A program made the position numbers and the translations under genes. From assembly GCA_002365855.1 (NCBI GenBank), contig DFAP01000088.1:50699-74058 (forward strand): DNA of 23,360 bases. The letters are read 5' to 3'. A model generated the notes under the pieces. That model had not been told where the DNA came from. It saw nothing but the letters and a program-made list of their open reading frames with translations, and ran no database searches. Below, piece by piece: positions 8,220 to 15,066 of the stretch. The stretch's first letter is position 1. Each line of letters starts with the position of its first letter. The stretch is from Pelotomaculum sp. UBA3103. Its GTDB lineage: Bacteria > Bacillota > Desulfotomaculia > Desulfotomaculales > Pelotomaculaceae.

Positions 8220-8533
8220 TAACCTTCAACTCGCTTTCTTAGATTAAAAGTTAAAAATAGGTGGTAAAAAGATTTTTATTGCGCAAGCTTGTCTTACTAG
8301 TTGATATATGAATGAGTTTGGGATTTTATACGAGTGTAATAAATCCTTACAATGGGCAAAAAGGTGTTCTTGTTTATTACTGTAGAAATGCCTGTTTTTT
8401 GTCCTTGTCATGAATAATAACAAGCTAAAAAATAGATGTCAATGTATTTATTTAACCATAAATTTGCCCGACAGGCAGGTATTTGGCATTCGGCAACAAA
8501 ATATTATTACAAAAAAATAATAAGGTGCGGCTG
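8220..8533. other. Divergent intergenic region fdhE / rnhB
   Basis: 314 AT-rich bases between divergent fdhE and rnhB. Apart from the promoter candidates near 8301-8352 I see no gene. A 25-codon ATG frame at 8308 has no ribosome site. The stretch probably only holds promoters and leaders. Confidence 0.6.
8325..8352 (-). promoter_or_regulatory. Candidate sigma-A promoter for fdhE-tatAC
   Basis: On the minus strand TTGTAA (8352-8347) and TATAAA (8330-8325) are separated by 16 bases. This is a fair match to the housekeeping consensus, with a leader of roughly 100 bases to fdhE. A plus-strand pair, TTGATA (8301-8306) and TTTATA (8325-8330, spacing 18), overlaps it and could serve rnhB. Confidence 0.5.
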
Positions 8534-9316
8534 ATGAATATTTCAAGTTTGAACATATCAGAGATAAGAAAGCTAGCCAACGACCCCACAGGCGTGGCTG
8601 AAAATTTTATGGCTGCGCTTTCTTCCGACAACAGGTCGGGTGTCCGTGAGATTTACCTGCGCCTGAGGCGCGCGGAAAACGCTAAAGCTGTGGAAATGAG
8701 ACGCCTTCAAAAGATGTTTCTGTACGAGGAGGATTTGGCAGCAAAAGGTCTCTGCCCGGTGGCGGGAGTGGACGAGGCCGGGCGCGGGCCGCTGGCCGGA
8801 CCTGTGGCCGCTGCCGCAGTCATTCTTCCCATTGATGTCAGGCTTGTCTACTTGAATGATTCTAAAAAGCTTACTGCAGCAAAGAGGGAAGTACTGGCTG
8901 AACAGATTAAGAAAGCAGCTTTGGGCTGGGCTGTCGGCATGTCATCGGTCGATGAGATATTTCGCAATAATATTCACCAGGCAAGCCTGGAGGCTATGCG
9001 CAGGGCTATCCGGGCACTTCCGGCCAAACCGGCGTACGTGCTGGTTGACGGGTTTAGAATCAACAGGCTGGACTGCCCGCAGTTGCCTTTGGTCGGTGGA
9101 GACGGGATCAGCGCCTCCATTGCCGCGGCCTCTATATTGGCCAAGGTCGCCAGGGACAGTATCATGGACTCATACCACGAGCAATACCCCGAGTATGGTT
9201 TTAACCAGCATAAAGGGTACGCTACGCCTGATCACCTCAGCGCCCTTGCCCGCTACGGCCCCAGTCCCATCCACCGGACCGGATACCGGCCTGTGCAGGA
9301 ATGTCTGTTCCCATGA
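8534..9316 (+). CDS. rnhB: Ribonuclease HII
   Basis: 260 residues with the RNase HII core: VDEAGRGPLAGP (D80, E81), VDGF (D172) and GGDGIS (D190) give the DEDD metal site, followed by SASIAAASILAKVARD. The enzyme cuts the RNA strand of RNA-DNA hybrids, including single ribonucleotides in DNA. About 70 residues precede the catalytic core, as in the Bacillus subtilis enzyme. ATG 8534 follows AAGGTG by 6 bases; the upstream in-frame codon at 8483 has no ribosome site. The stop overlaps the start region of yraN, so the two are translated together. Confidence 0.95.
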   Translation: MNISSLNISEIRKLANDPTGVAENFMAALSSDNRSGVREIYLRLRRAENAKAVEMRRLQKMFLYEEDLAAKGLCPVAGVDEAGRGPLAGPVAAAAVILPIDVRLVYLNDSKKLTAAKREVLAEQIKKAALGWAVGMSSVDEIFRNNIHQASLEAMRRAIRALPAKPAYVLVDGFRINRLDCPQLPLVGGDGISASIAAASILAKVARDSIMDSYHEQYPEYGFNQHKGYATPDHLSALARYGPSPIHRTGYRPVQECLFP

Positions 9317-9675
9317 CGGTGCCGCGTAAGGAACTGGGGCGAAAAGGTGAAGAGGTCGCGGCTCGCTATTTGCAAAAAAACGGGTTTCGCATTCTATGCC
9401 GCAATTACAATTGCCGGCTTGGCGAAATTGATCTGGTGGCGGTCCATAAGAATGTGCTGGTTTTTGTGGAGGTGCGTTCCAAAAGCAGTGATGTTTTCGG
9501 ACTGCCACAAGAAAGCATTACCAGGCGCAAGCAGGATAAACTCAGGCAGTTGGCCCTGTTGTACCTGAAGGCGGAAGGAAAAAGCGGCAGCAGCTGCCGC
9601 TTTGATGTTATCGCAGTTCTATTTGATAAAGAGGGAGAGGTTAAAAGGCTGGAACATATTATTGATGCTTTTTAA
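9301..9675 (+). CDS. yraN: UPF0102 / YraN family nuclease-like protein
   Basis: 124 residues of the YraN family, with a PD-(D/E)XK nuclease-like core: an N-terminal helix KGEEVAARYL, then GEIDLVA (E42, D44) and VEVRSK (E57, K61). The family resembles Holliday-junction resolvases but its cellular role is not settled. It overlaps the last codons of rnhB; the start may be ATG 9301 or ATG 9313, where ATGA joins the rnhB stop. The rnhB-yraN order is common in Firmicutes. It converges on the HD-domain gene with only 28 bases between stops. Confidence 0.9.
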   Translation: MSVPMTVPRKELGRKGEEVAARYLQKNGFRILCRNYNCRLGEIDLVAVHKNVLVFVEVRSKSSDVFGLPQESITRRKQDKLRQLALLYLKAEGKSGSSCRFDVIAVLFDKEGEVKRLEHIIDAF

Positions 9676-9703
9676 TTATGTGCATCTTATAATTTTATCA
9701 CCG

Positions 9704-10330
9704 CTACAAATGCACCGGCCGGCGGCAGAGTAGGTTTTTTGCAAAAAACAGCTCAACCAGTTCCGGATCAAACTGGGCGCCTTTTCCTTCCCGGATCCTT
9801 TTAATTGCCTCCCTGTGGGAAAAGCCTTTTCTAAATGGCCGCCAGGAAGTCATAGCCTCATAAGCGTCTGTAATGGCTATGATTCTTGAGTAAAGAGGTA
9901 TTTCCGCTCCGGCAATTCCACTGGGATAACCCCTGCCGTTATAAAATTCATGGTGGTGCAGTATAACCGAGGCAATATCCCGCATTGTTTCATATGGCCT
10001 GAGCAATTCCTCCCCGTAAACCGGGTGCTTCTTTACTTCCTCCCACTCACTTTTTTCCAATATAATTGGCTTGTAAAGTATTTCAGTAGGAACAGCCACT
10101 TTCCCGATATCATGAAGGAGGGCGGACAAAAACAAAGTGTCGTTTGCAGTTTTAGAGAAACCTAGTTCCGCAGTAAATAGAAGCGAATAGTTGGCAACGT
10201 TCAGCGAATGTTCGCCAATCAAAGGGTCCAGTGCCGCAAGAACCGCCTGGACAGAGATGCATATTTTTTGATAATCACCCTGAACAGCAAACTTTTTAAA
10301 TATTTTAGTCAGGTGATCGGTCTGTTCCAT
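9704..10330 (-). CDS. HD-GYP domain phosphodiesterase-like protein
   Basis: 208 residues, essentially one HD-GYP domain: H41, HD at 73-74 followed by IGK, H102, the HHHE cluster at 125-128, GRGYP at 132-136 and D155 in ITDAYEAMTS. HD-GYP domains with these residues usually hydrolyse cyclic di-GMP. There is no receiver, PAS or membrane segment, so any input would come from the short N-terminus or from a partner. ATG 10330 follows GGTGAG closely. Activity on c-di-GMP is inferred from intact motifs, not shown. Confidence 0.88.
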   Translation of the reverse strand: MEQTDHLTKIFKKFAVQGDYQKICISVQAVLAALDPLIGEHSLNVANYSLLFTAELGFSKTANDTLFLSALLHDIGKVAVPTEILYKPIILEKSEWEEVKKHPVYGEELLRPYETMRDIASVILHHHEFYNGRGYPSGIAGAEIPLYSRIIAITDAYEAMTSWRPFRKGFSHREAIKRIREGKGAQFDPELVELFFAKNLLCRRPVHL

Positions 10331-10399
10331 ATTCTCACCAGGATTTAAGTCGTACTAAAAACTTAATTCTACATTATGGCAAAAATACCTTTTTTGGAT

Positions 10400-10488
10400 A
10401 ACCGCAAAGCACGGTAGCACGGGGTCGGTTCTCATTGCCAAAGCCCAGCAAAGGGTATAGCAACGGGGCTGGCAGACGGGGTTTTTCT
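10400..10488 (+). other. Unexplained structured element with a duplicated GCAAAG...TAGCA...CGGGG motif
   Basis: This sits in the 347-base gap 10331-10677, which has no gene. Two copies of a pattern lie 44 bases apart: GCAAAG at 10404 then TAGCACGGGG, and GCAAAG at 10448 then TAGCAACGGGG. The second copy sits in a hairpin with TGCC/GGCA and AGCCC/GGGCT arms, and ends in GGGGTTTTTCTT on the plus strand, like a terminator. In the first copy ACCG can pair with either of two CGGT segments. GCAAAG is reminiscent of c-di-GMP-I riboswitches, but the spacing does not fit. It could be a small plus-strand RNA or a degenerate riboswitch upstream of the HD-GYP gene on the wrong strand. The rest of the gap, 10489-10628, shows nothing clear. 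Confidence 0.35.
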
Positions 10489-10628
10489 TAAGAATTATTT
10501 GGTTAATGTATAACAGGGTTATAATGCGTTATGGATTTAAGGTGTTCTAGAGAGTAAATGGAAAGATATGAATATTGGGCGTTTTTGAGGTAAATTCAGA
10601 GAATGTTAGATGTTAAATCTTGAGAAAG

Positions 10629-10670
10629 CAGGAGGGGAAGCGACAGGATCGTCACTGTGCTTCCCCCCTG
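10629..10670 (-). terminator. Strong hairpin, probable terminator after the carbohydrate-binding protein
   Basis: CAGGAGGGGAAGC (10629-10641) pairs with GCTTCCCCCCTG (10659-10670), 12 pairs with one bulged A, and the stem continues inward as ACAG/CTGT. It begins 8 bases past the stop at 10678. On the minus strand it is followed by CTTTCTC, only moderately T-rich. Confidence 0.6.
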
Positions 10671-10677
10671 AGATAAT

Positions 10678-10977
10678 TTACCGGATATTCCAGTTGGCGC
10701 CGTTATTGTTGTCCCAGTTATACAGAGGATCCCTGAAACAGAAATGCAGCGGTTCAAAGTCCATATTAATTGTTTTTTGAAACGTTCCCTTCGTGCGTTC
10801 CATTTCAATAGAATCTATGTGGTGCCAGTGCTTTTCGTCACCATAGCCATAGTGCAAAAACACTTGTTCCGCACCGGCTTTCGCAAGCAGGCCGCTGTAG
10901 CTTATAGTCGTTTTCCCGCCTTTAACGTCTTTTACTCTTACACCCCTGTGAACATCATAAAAGCCAAACGGCAACAA
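10678..10977 (-). CDS. Stand-alone starch-type carbohydrate-binding module (CBM25/CBM53-like) protein
   Basis: 99 residues. Residues 30-99 resemble a CBM25/CBM53 starch-binding domain: VFLHYGYGDEKHWHHI, a MERTKGTFQ strand, then FCFRDPLYNWDNNNGANWNI, where the aromatic residues and NNxGxNW end are the hallmark. Such modules usually form part of starch synthases or amylases; here there is no catalytic domain, signal peptide or membrane segment. It may bind storage glycogen or cell-surface glucan in the cytoplasm. The start is TTG 10977, set by a GAGGAGG ribosome site 5 bases upstream and an in-frame TAG before it. A minus-strand hairpin follows the stop. Confidence 0.75.
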   Translation of the reverse strand: MLPFGFYDVHRGVRVKDVKGGKTTISYSGLLAKAGAEQVFLHYGYGDEKHWHHIDSIEMERTKGTFQKTINMDFEPLHFCFRDPLYNWDNNNGANWNIR

Positions 10978-11057
10978 GCTCGCCTCCTCATGCTAAAGAT
11001 TTTATTTGGCTGTCTTTCTATAATGCCCTTGTAGGCGGACATTTTATGTGTTAGAAA

Positions 11058-11100
11058 GTTTCAAAAAGGACTTAGCAAGGCCATGTAGAAATTTTGAAAC
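11058..11100. repeat. Inverted repeat upstream of the RDD remnant
   Basis: GTTTCAAAA (11058-11066) and TTTTGAAAC (11092-11100) form a perfect 9-bp inverted repeat with a 25-base loop, just before the ribosome site of the broken RDD gene. It may be an operator or leader hairpin of the former gene; nothing more can be said. Confidence 0.5.
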
Positions 11101-11130
11101 AGATACAAAAGGTAATAGGAGGCCGATAGA

Positions 11131-11261
11131 GTGGAGTACCTGTTAAAAGTCAAATATGCGGGGTTTTGGATACGGTTTGCAGCTAATATTTTGGACAGTT
11201 TTATTCTTGGGATACCTATAGCTATATATCTTTGATGATATTTGGTGTTGACGGGAGCTAA
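11131..11261 (+). pseudogene. RDD-family membrane protein, truncated N-terminal remnant
   Basis: GTG 11131 follows TAGGAGG at a good distance and opens a 34-residue reading: VEYLLKVKYAGFWIRFAANI, then LDSFILGIPIAIYL, ending at TGA 11233. The YAGFWIRFAANILDSFILG stretch is the first helix of the RDD domain (R15, D22) seen in small membrane proteins. A shifted frame adds ISLMIFGVDGS to a stop at 11259. No remaining RDD body is found before the next gene at 11344. It therefore looks like a gene cut by deletion plus frameshift, still carrying its ribosome site. A genuine 34-residue peptide is possible but less likely. Confidence 0.65.
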
Positions 11262-11343
11262 AGAACATTCCACCGGCAGAGCAGACAGGCAAGGCATGAA
11301 CTAATCCCACTTACGTCCATTGCGTTCCACTTGCTGCCTCGTG

Positions 11344-11700
11344 TTATCTATAAGTGGCCGAGCTGGTAGACTCCTGTTCCTGCCGTGGCGGCGAAAGGTT
11401 AGCGTCGGGGCTCACAGTGGCATGTTCCTGTTCCTGCTGAGACGGTGCAAGGTTAACGTTGGGGTTCACAGTGGCATGCTCCTGTTCCTGCCGAGACGGT
11501 GCTAGGTTAACGTCGGGGCTTATAGTGGTAGTAATATCCGGCGTTATGACCAGGGCAACAATAAACATAATCAGGCCCAATCCAGTGCCAATGAACCAGA
11601 TTCTGCCGGCCGGGTTTTTCTTTATGGCCAGTATCACTGCTATTACCAGTGTAACCGGCATTATTAATAGTGACAATAAACCAAGAATATTCCCCATCAT
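11344..11700 (-). CDS. Small membrane protein with three 18-residue tail repeats
   Basis: 118 residues. Two hydrophobic helices (about residues 5-26 and 33-54) are joined by a KKNPAGR turn. A hydrophilic tail follows, made of three near-identical 18-residue units of the type NLAPSRQEQEHATVSPD. Each unit is coded by 54 bases, and the units differ by a few substitutions. I do not recognise the family; the first half resembles generic two-helix membrane proteins. The tail is rich in Gln, Glu, Pro and Ser and probably unstructured. The start ATG 11700 (or the adjacent ATG 11697) follows GAGG. The neighbour is a broken RDD gene on the other strand. Confidence 0.7.
   Translation of the reverse strand: MMGNILGLLSLLIMPVTLVIAVILAIKKNPAGRIWFIGTGLGLIMFIVALVITPDITTTISPDVNLAPSRQEQEHATVNPNVNLAPSQQEQEHATVSPDANLSPPRQEQESTSSATYR
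11371..11532. repeat. Tandem repeat, 3 x 54 bp, within a coding region
   Basis: Units start at 11371, 11425 and 11479, each opening with YTCCTGTTCCTGC and containing AGGTTARCGTYGGGG. The period is exactly 54 bases, so it keeps the reading frame of the minus-strand gene and adds 18 residues per copy. Copy number may vary between strains. Confidence 0.92.
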
Positions 11701-11779
11701 CGTGCTACTACCTCATAAAATATTTGCTAAAAGTTAACTATTCTTTGCTAACACTTTCAGATGAGCCAGTACTAATTCA

Positions 11780-13327
11780 TTACATAACATATAGCCTGTC
11801 CAGGGAGCGGTACTGGACGGCCTCGGCCACGTGAAAATCCTCAATGATATCACTACAGTCCAGGTCGGCAATGGTGCGTGAGACCTTCAAGATGCGATCA
11901 TAAGAGCGTGCGCTTAATGAAAGCCGCAGGAAAGCTTCTTTAATAAGTTCCCTGGCCGCTTTGGACAGCTTACAGTACCGGCGCACTTCTTTTGACCCCA
12001 TCCGGGCGTTGCAGGACGGTGCTGAGCTGTTATTGCCCGCCTCGGCGCCGAACCTGGCAATCTGCCGCGCCCTGGCCGCCTCCACCCTTTCTTTGATCGA
12101 TGCCGAACTCTCGGGCTTTTCTCCCGAGGAAATGTCTTCGTAAGGAAGCCGGGGCACCTCGATGCAGATATCAATCCGGTCCAGCAGGGGGCCGGAGAGG
12201 CGGGAAAAGTAACGCTGCACCTGGTGGGGAGTGCAGGTGCACTCGCGTGCAGAGTCGCCGTGATATCCGCAACTGCAGGGATTAAGCGCACCCACCAGCA
12301 TCAGTCTGGCAGGATATGTCAAAGAAGCACTGGCTCTCGATATGGTCACAGTACCATCTTCGAGTGGCTGCCGGAGAGCTTCCAGGGCATCTTTTTGAAA
12401 TTCAGGCATCTCGTCTAAAAATAATACCCCATAATGGGCAAGGCTGATCTCCCCGGGCCGGGGTGTCCTGCCGCCGCCGACCAGCCCGACGGTAGAAGCG
12501 GTATGGTGAGGAGTTCGGAACGGCCTGCGCACGACAAGGGGCATTCCTGGCTTCAGCAGTCCGGCCAGGCTGTATATTTTCGTTACTTCAATGGATTCCT
12601 GAAAGGTCAGGTCCGGCAGTATGCCGGGCAGTCTGCGGGCGAGCATCGTTTTGCCCGAACCGGGACTTCCTACCATCAAAAGGTTGTGACCGCCTGCGGC
12701 AGCTACTTCCATCGAACGTTTCGCTGCCTGCTGGCCCTTGACGTCAGCAAAGTCCAAATCATAATTATCTCTATTCAGGAGTTCATTCAGATCCGGCTTG
12801 TATGGAGGGATGTCTCTTTCGCCCCGCAGAAACTCAGCGAGCTCGGCAAGACTCGAGGCGGGATAAACATTTACCCCTTCCACCAAAGCGGCTTCCCCAG
12901 CATTTTCAGAAGGGACCACCACTTCACAAAGAGATGAATCCCTAACAGCCAGGACATTGGGCAGGGCGCCTGCGATGCTTCTCAAGGCGCCGTTTAAGGA
13001 AAGCTCACCCAGATAAACAAACATGCCGCTGCGCTCAGGAAGCAGTTGCTCAGTAGCGGTTAAAATGCCTATGGCTATGGGGAGGTCGTAAATTGGGCCT
13101 TCCTTTTTCAGATCCGCAGGGGCAAGGTTCACGGTGATTCTTCTAACCGGAAACTCCAATCCCGAATTTTTTATAGCTGCCCGGACACGATCCTTGGCCT
13201 CGCGAACCGAGGTGTCCGGCAATCCAACGATGTCAAAGCTGGGTAGGCCTTTAGACACGTCTACCTCAACTTCTACGATTTGGCCATCCAGACCTTGCAG
13301 AACAGTACTTTTTACTATGGCGATCAT
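11780..13327 (-). CDS. comM: YifB/ComM family Mg-chelatase-like AAA+ ATPase
   Basis: 515 residues, the usual family length. The N-terminal Lon-substrate-like domain (GLPSFDIVGLPDTSVREAKD, residues 27-46) is followed by the AAA+ chelatase module: Walker A GSPGSGKT at 220-227, Walker B VLFLDEMPE with DE at 305-306, then a C-terminal helical domain with the LSARSYDRILKVSRTIADL segment. In naturally competent bacteria ComM is a helicase that extends branch migration during DNA uptake and recombination; its role in clostridia is less known. ATG 13327 has a GGGAG site upstream. It lies alone on the minus strand, not in an obvious operon with dprA. Confidence 0.93.
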   Translation of the reverse strand: MIAIVKSTVLQGLDGQIVEVEVDVSKGLPSFDIVGLPDTSVREAKDRVRAAIKNSGLEFPVRRITVNLAPADLKKEGPIYDLPIAIGILTATEQLLPERSGMFVYLGELSLNGALRSIAGALPNVLAVRDSSLCEVVVPSENAGEAALVEGVNVYPASSLAELAEFLRGERDIPPYKPDLNELLNRDNYDLDFADVKGQQAAKRSMEVAAAGGHNLLMVGSPGSGKTMLARRLPGILPDLTFQESIEVTKIYSLAGLLKPGMPLVVRRPFRTPHHTASTVGLVGGGRTPRPGEISLAHYGVLFLDEMPEFQKDALEALRQPLEDGTVTISRASASLTYPARLMLVGALNPCSCGYHGDSARECTCTPHQVQRYFSRLSGPLLDRIDICIEVPRLPYEDISSGEKPESSASIKERVEAARARQIARFGAEAGNNSSAPSCNARMGSKEVRRYCKLSKAARELIKEAFLRLSLSARSYDRILKVSRTIADLDCSDIIEDFHVAEAVQYRSLDRLYVM

Positions 13328-13739
13328 TTTGGCTCCCGACTTTCAAACATTTTTTACCATTATTCAACAAAAAAGTATTCCAGTCCTTTTTTTGTTAAGG
13401 TAAAAATTTGTTCGATTTAGATTTAATTATAATAATCATAGAAAATATAGGTGAGAAGTGACCTGTCCCCAGGTACTGTAACAAGACATGTGAACGACGA
13501 TACCCAAATCGACGCCAAGTTATCGCCGACTCAGTTAGACGTTCATTTTGGTTGCTCCTGAAGTGTCAATATATCTCATCGGATAACAAACCCCGGGACA
13601 TGAGTTCGCAAGGTTTTTGTTTTTATGCTTAGACACAAAAAGTTCATTGAATTTACACAGTTTTGTAAAAATGAATTGTTATAATATAAATATCGGTGCA
13701 CCGTGTTTATAAAAATTGGGAAGAAAAGGAGGTTTTTCT
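13328..13739. other. Long intergenic region between comM and the secreted repeat protein
   Basis: About 410 AT-rich bases between divergent genes. It contains TATAAT-like boxes on the minus strand near 13425-13435 that could serve comM. At 13457 there is GTGACCTGTCCCC, and a weak 36-codon frame that I do not accept as a gene. The right end holds the promoter of the next gene. No RNA gene was recognised. Confidence 0.5.
13677..13685 (+). promoter_or_regulatory. Extended -10 promoter of the secreted repeat protein gene
   Basis: TGTTATAAT gives a perfect extended -10 box (TG at 13677-13678, TATAAT at 13680-13685), 54 bases before the start codon. No good -35 box is present at 17 bases, which is normal for extended -10 promoters. 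Confidence 0.6.
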
Positions 13740-14360
13740 TTGAAGTCTAAAAAATGGCGTATAGGAGCTGTGCTTTTAGCTGTGGTTATTCTTACCGGGG
13801 CTATAGCTGGTGCTGCTAATGCAAATCTGGACTCCGAGGCTGACAAATCGATGAGCACCTTGTACAACAGCTTTGTTTCCAAACTCGCAACTAATCTTGG
13901 TATTGATCAAGATACGGTTGAGTCGGCATTGGATACAACCAAAAATCAAATAATTGAAGAAGCTGTTGAGCAAGGTAAACTAACTCAGGAACAGGCTGAT
14001 AAGATCGCATCAGGTAAAGGTATGGATTTTGGCTTTGGCTTCCGTGTTAAAGGGCACAATTTTGATGGGCAAGAAAAAGCTCAAAAATTCAACGGACAAG
14101 GTTTGAAATTTGACGGCATTGCCAGTATCCTAGGTATCACAGATGACCAGCTTAAAGCTGAAATGGAATCAGGCAAAAAAATTCAGGACATTATTACTGA
14201 GCACGGCTTGACTATGGATCAGATCCACGAAAAAATGCTGGAGCTAAAGAAAGAAGAAATCTCCAAGGCAGTTGAAGATGGCAAAATAACCCAGGAGCAA
14301 GCAGACAAATTCCTTAAGATGCCGGGAAAACGGCTGCTAGAGCCTGCATCACCTAACTAG
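13740..14360 (+). CDS. Secreted protein with two helical LTQEQADKI-type repeats
   Basis: 206 residues from TTG 13740, which is 7 bases after AAAGGAGG; the earlier TTG at 13716 overlaps that site. The N-terminus is a signal peptide: MKSKKWR, then a hydrophobic stretch to about residue 24, with cleavage likely near ANA. The mature part is helical and charged, with two related units that start LGIDQDTV and LGITDDQL and end GKLTQEQADKI and GKITQEQADKF. Such repeats occur in several clostridial secreted proteins of unknown function. A Phe/Gly/Lys-rich linker separates them. It has its own promoter and terminator, so it is a single-gene unit. I cannot assign a function. Confidence 0.85.
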   Translation: MKSKKWRIGAVLLAVVILTGAIAGAANANLDSEADKSMSTLYNSFVSKLATNLGIDQDTVESALDTTKNQIIEEAVEQGKLTQEQADKIASGKGMDFGFGFRVKGHNFDGQEKAQKFNGQGLKFDGIASILGITDDQLKAEMESGKKIQDIITEHGLTMDQIHEKMLELKKEEISKAVEDGKITQEQADKFLKMPGKRLLEPASPN

Positions 14361-14382
14361 TTACCCGGATTTTCTTTTCATG

Positions 14383-14410
14383 CCCTGCTCTCCGGAGTGG
14401 GGTTTTTTAT
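14383..14410 (+). terminator. Rho-independent terminator
   Basis: CCCTGCTC (14383-14390) pairs with GAGTGGGG (14395-14402) around the loop TCCG, allowing two G-U pairs, and is followed by TTTTTT. It ends the transcript of the secreted repeat protein. Confidence 0.85.
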
Positions 14411-14531
14411 TCGTGTCTACTTAGAGGGTATCACTTCAGACGTTCCGGGGGGTTTGTTATTTAAAAAACCTTAACCAATGTTGATGGTATCTTCAAGCTT
14501 GTTTCAATACTAATAACCGAGGTGTTACGAC

Positions 14532-14603
14532 ATGTTCTTAAATGTGCTTGTGCTTATGATCCTAGTTCTTACGTTAATTGGTATTATCGGCTTAGTAATT
14601 TAA
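14532..14603 (+). CDS. 23-residue hydrophobic membrane mini-protein
   Basis: ATG 14532 lies 7 bases after GAGGTG (14519-14524). The frame reads MFLNVLVLMI, LVLTLIGIIG, LVI and ends at TAA 14601-14603. The whole peptide is one transmembrane helix with no charged residue. The good ribosome site and strictly hydrophobic content argue for a real gene of the single-helix kind found in spore formers and in toxin or regulatory peptides. Its stop overlaps the stop of the HIT gene on the other strand (TTAA), so the two transcripts overlap tail to tail. I do not recognise a family. Confidence 0.55.
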   Translation: MFLNVLVLMILVLTLIGIIGLVI

Positions 14604-15040
14604 TCAATATGATCGTGTTCTTTATAGCACCTTTCACAGGGTATGACACCTCTTACTCCACCCTTGGGCTCAGGGGTGTCTCCCTTTCTGCGGGGTATCA
14701 AATGAAAATGGGCGTGCATGACGCTTTGGCCGGCTATCACGCCACAGTTTATTCCCACGTTAAAGCCAAGAACAGTGGAATCTTCTCTTAATATTTTATT
14801 TCTGAGATATAATATAAGGTCTTCAGCGTCTCGCCTTTCTTCCGGGGTCATGGTGAAATAATCGAGAGTATGCCTCCTGGGAATAATTAGCATGTGCAGT
14901 GGAGTTACCGGATATTTGTCTTCAAGGGCAAAGACAGTTTCGTTTTCGGCTACAACTGTTTCAGTCCTCTCAGGGTTGCAAAACGGGCATATTGAATCTT
15001 TCCTGGATTCAACATGTTTAACTTGTTCATTGCAGGTCAT
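14600..15040 (-). CDS. HIT family nucleotide hydrolase/transferase
   Basis: 146 residues. The catalytic HIT motif HAHFHLIPRR (H109, H111, H113) is intact, and the earlier strand HMLIIPRRH is typical. An N-terminal CPFC pair (C18, C21) may bind zinc with H56 or with the C-terminal CERC pair (C135, C138). HIT proteins of this type cleave the alpha-phosphate of nucleotides such as Ap4A or AMP-linked compounds. ATG 15040 follows GAGGAG by 8 bases. It starts 26 bases after the small gene at 15067-15294 and probably shares its transcript. Confidence 0.9.
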   Translation of the reverse strand: MTCNEQVKHVESRKDSICPFCNPERTETVVAENETVFALEDKYPVTPLHMLIIPRRHTLDYFTMTPEERRDAEDLILYLRNKILREDSTVLGFNVGINCGVIAGQSVMHAHFHLIPRRKGDTPEPKGGVRGVIPCERCYKEHDHID

Positions 15041-15066
15041 GGAAGGAGCTCCTCTTTGCGCAAAGT

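Noticed and set aside
8308..8385. 25-codon ATG frame between fdhE and rnhB
   Set aside because: No ribosome site and no recognisable feature; it overlaps promoter candidates.
8856..9329. 157-codon plus-strand frame inside rnhB
   Set aside because: It is a frame shadow; its Thr/Arg/Pro/Ser-rich composition is unlike a real protein, and rnhB catalytic motifs are in the other frame.
10400..10488. c-di-GMP-I riboswitch call for the element near the HD-GYP gene
   Set aside because: GCAAAG and a G-rich 3' part are present, but the spacing between them is too short, the second stem is missing, and the strand is opposite to the HD-GYP gene.
13450..13560. 36-codon GTG frame with GTGACCTGTCCCC, possibly a mobile-element end
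   Set aside because: No good ribosome site, no inverted repeat pair or transposase nearby; the motif alone is not enough.
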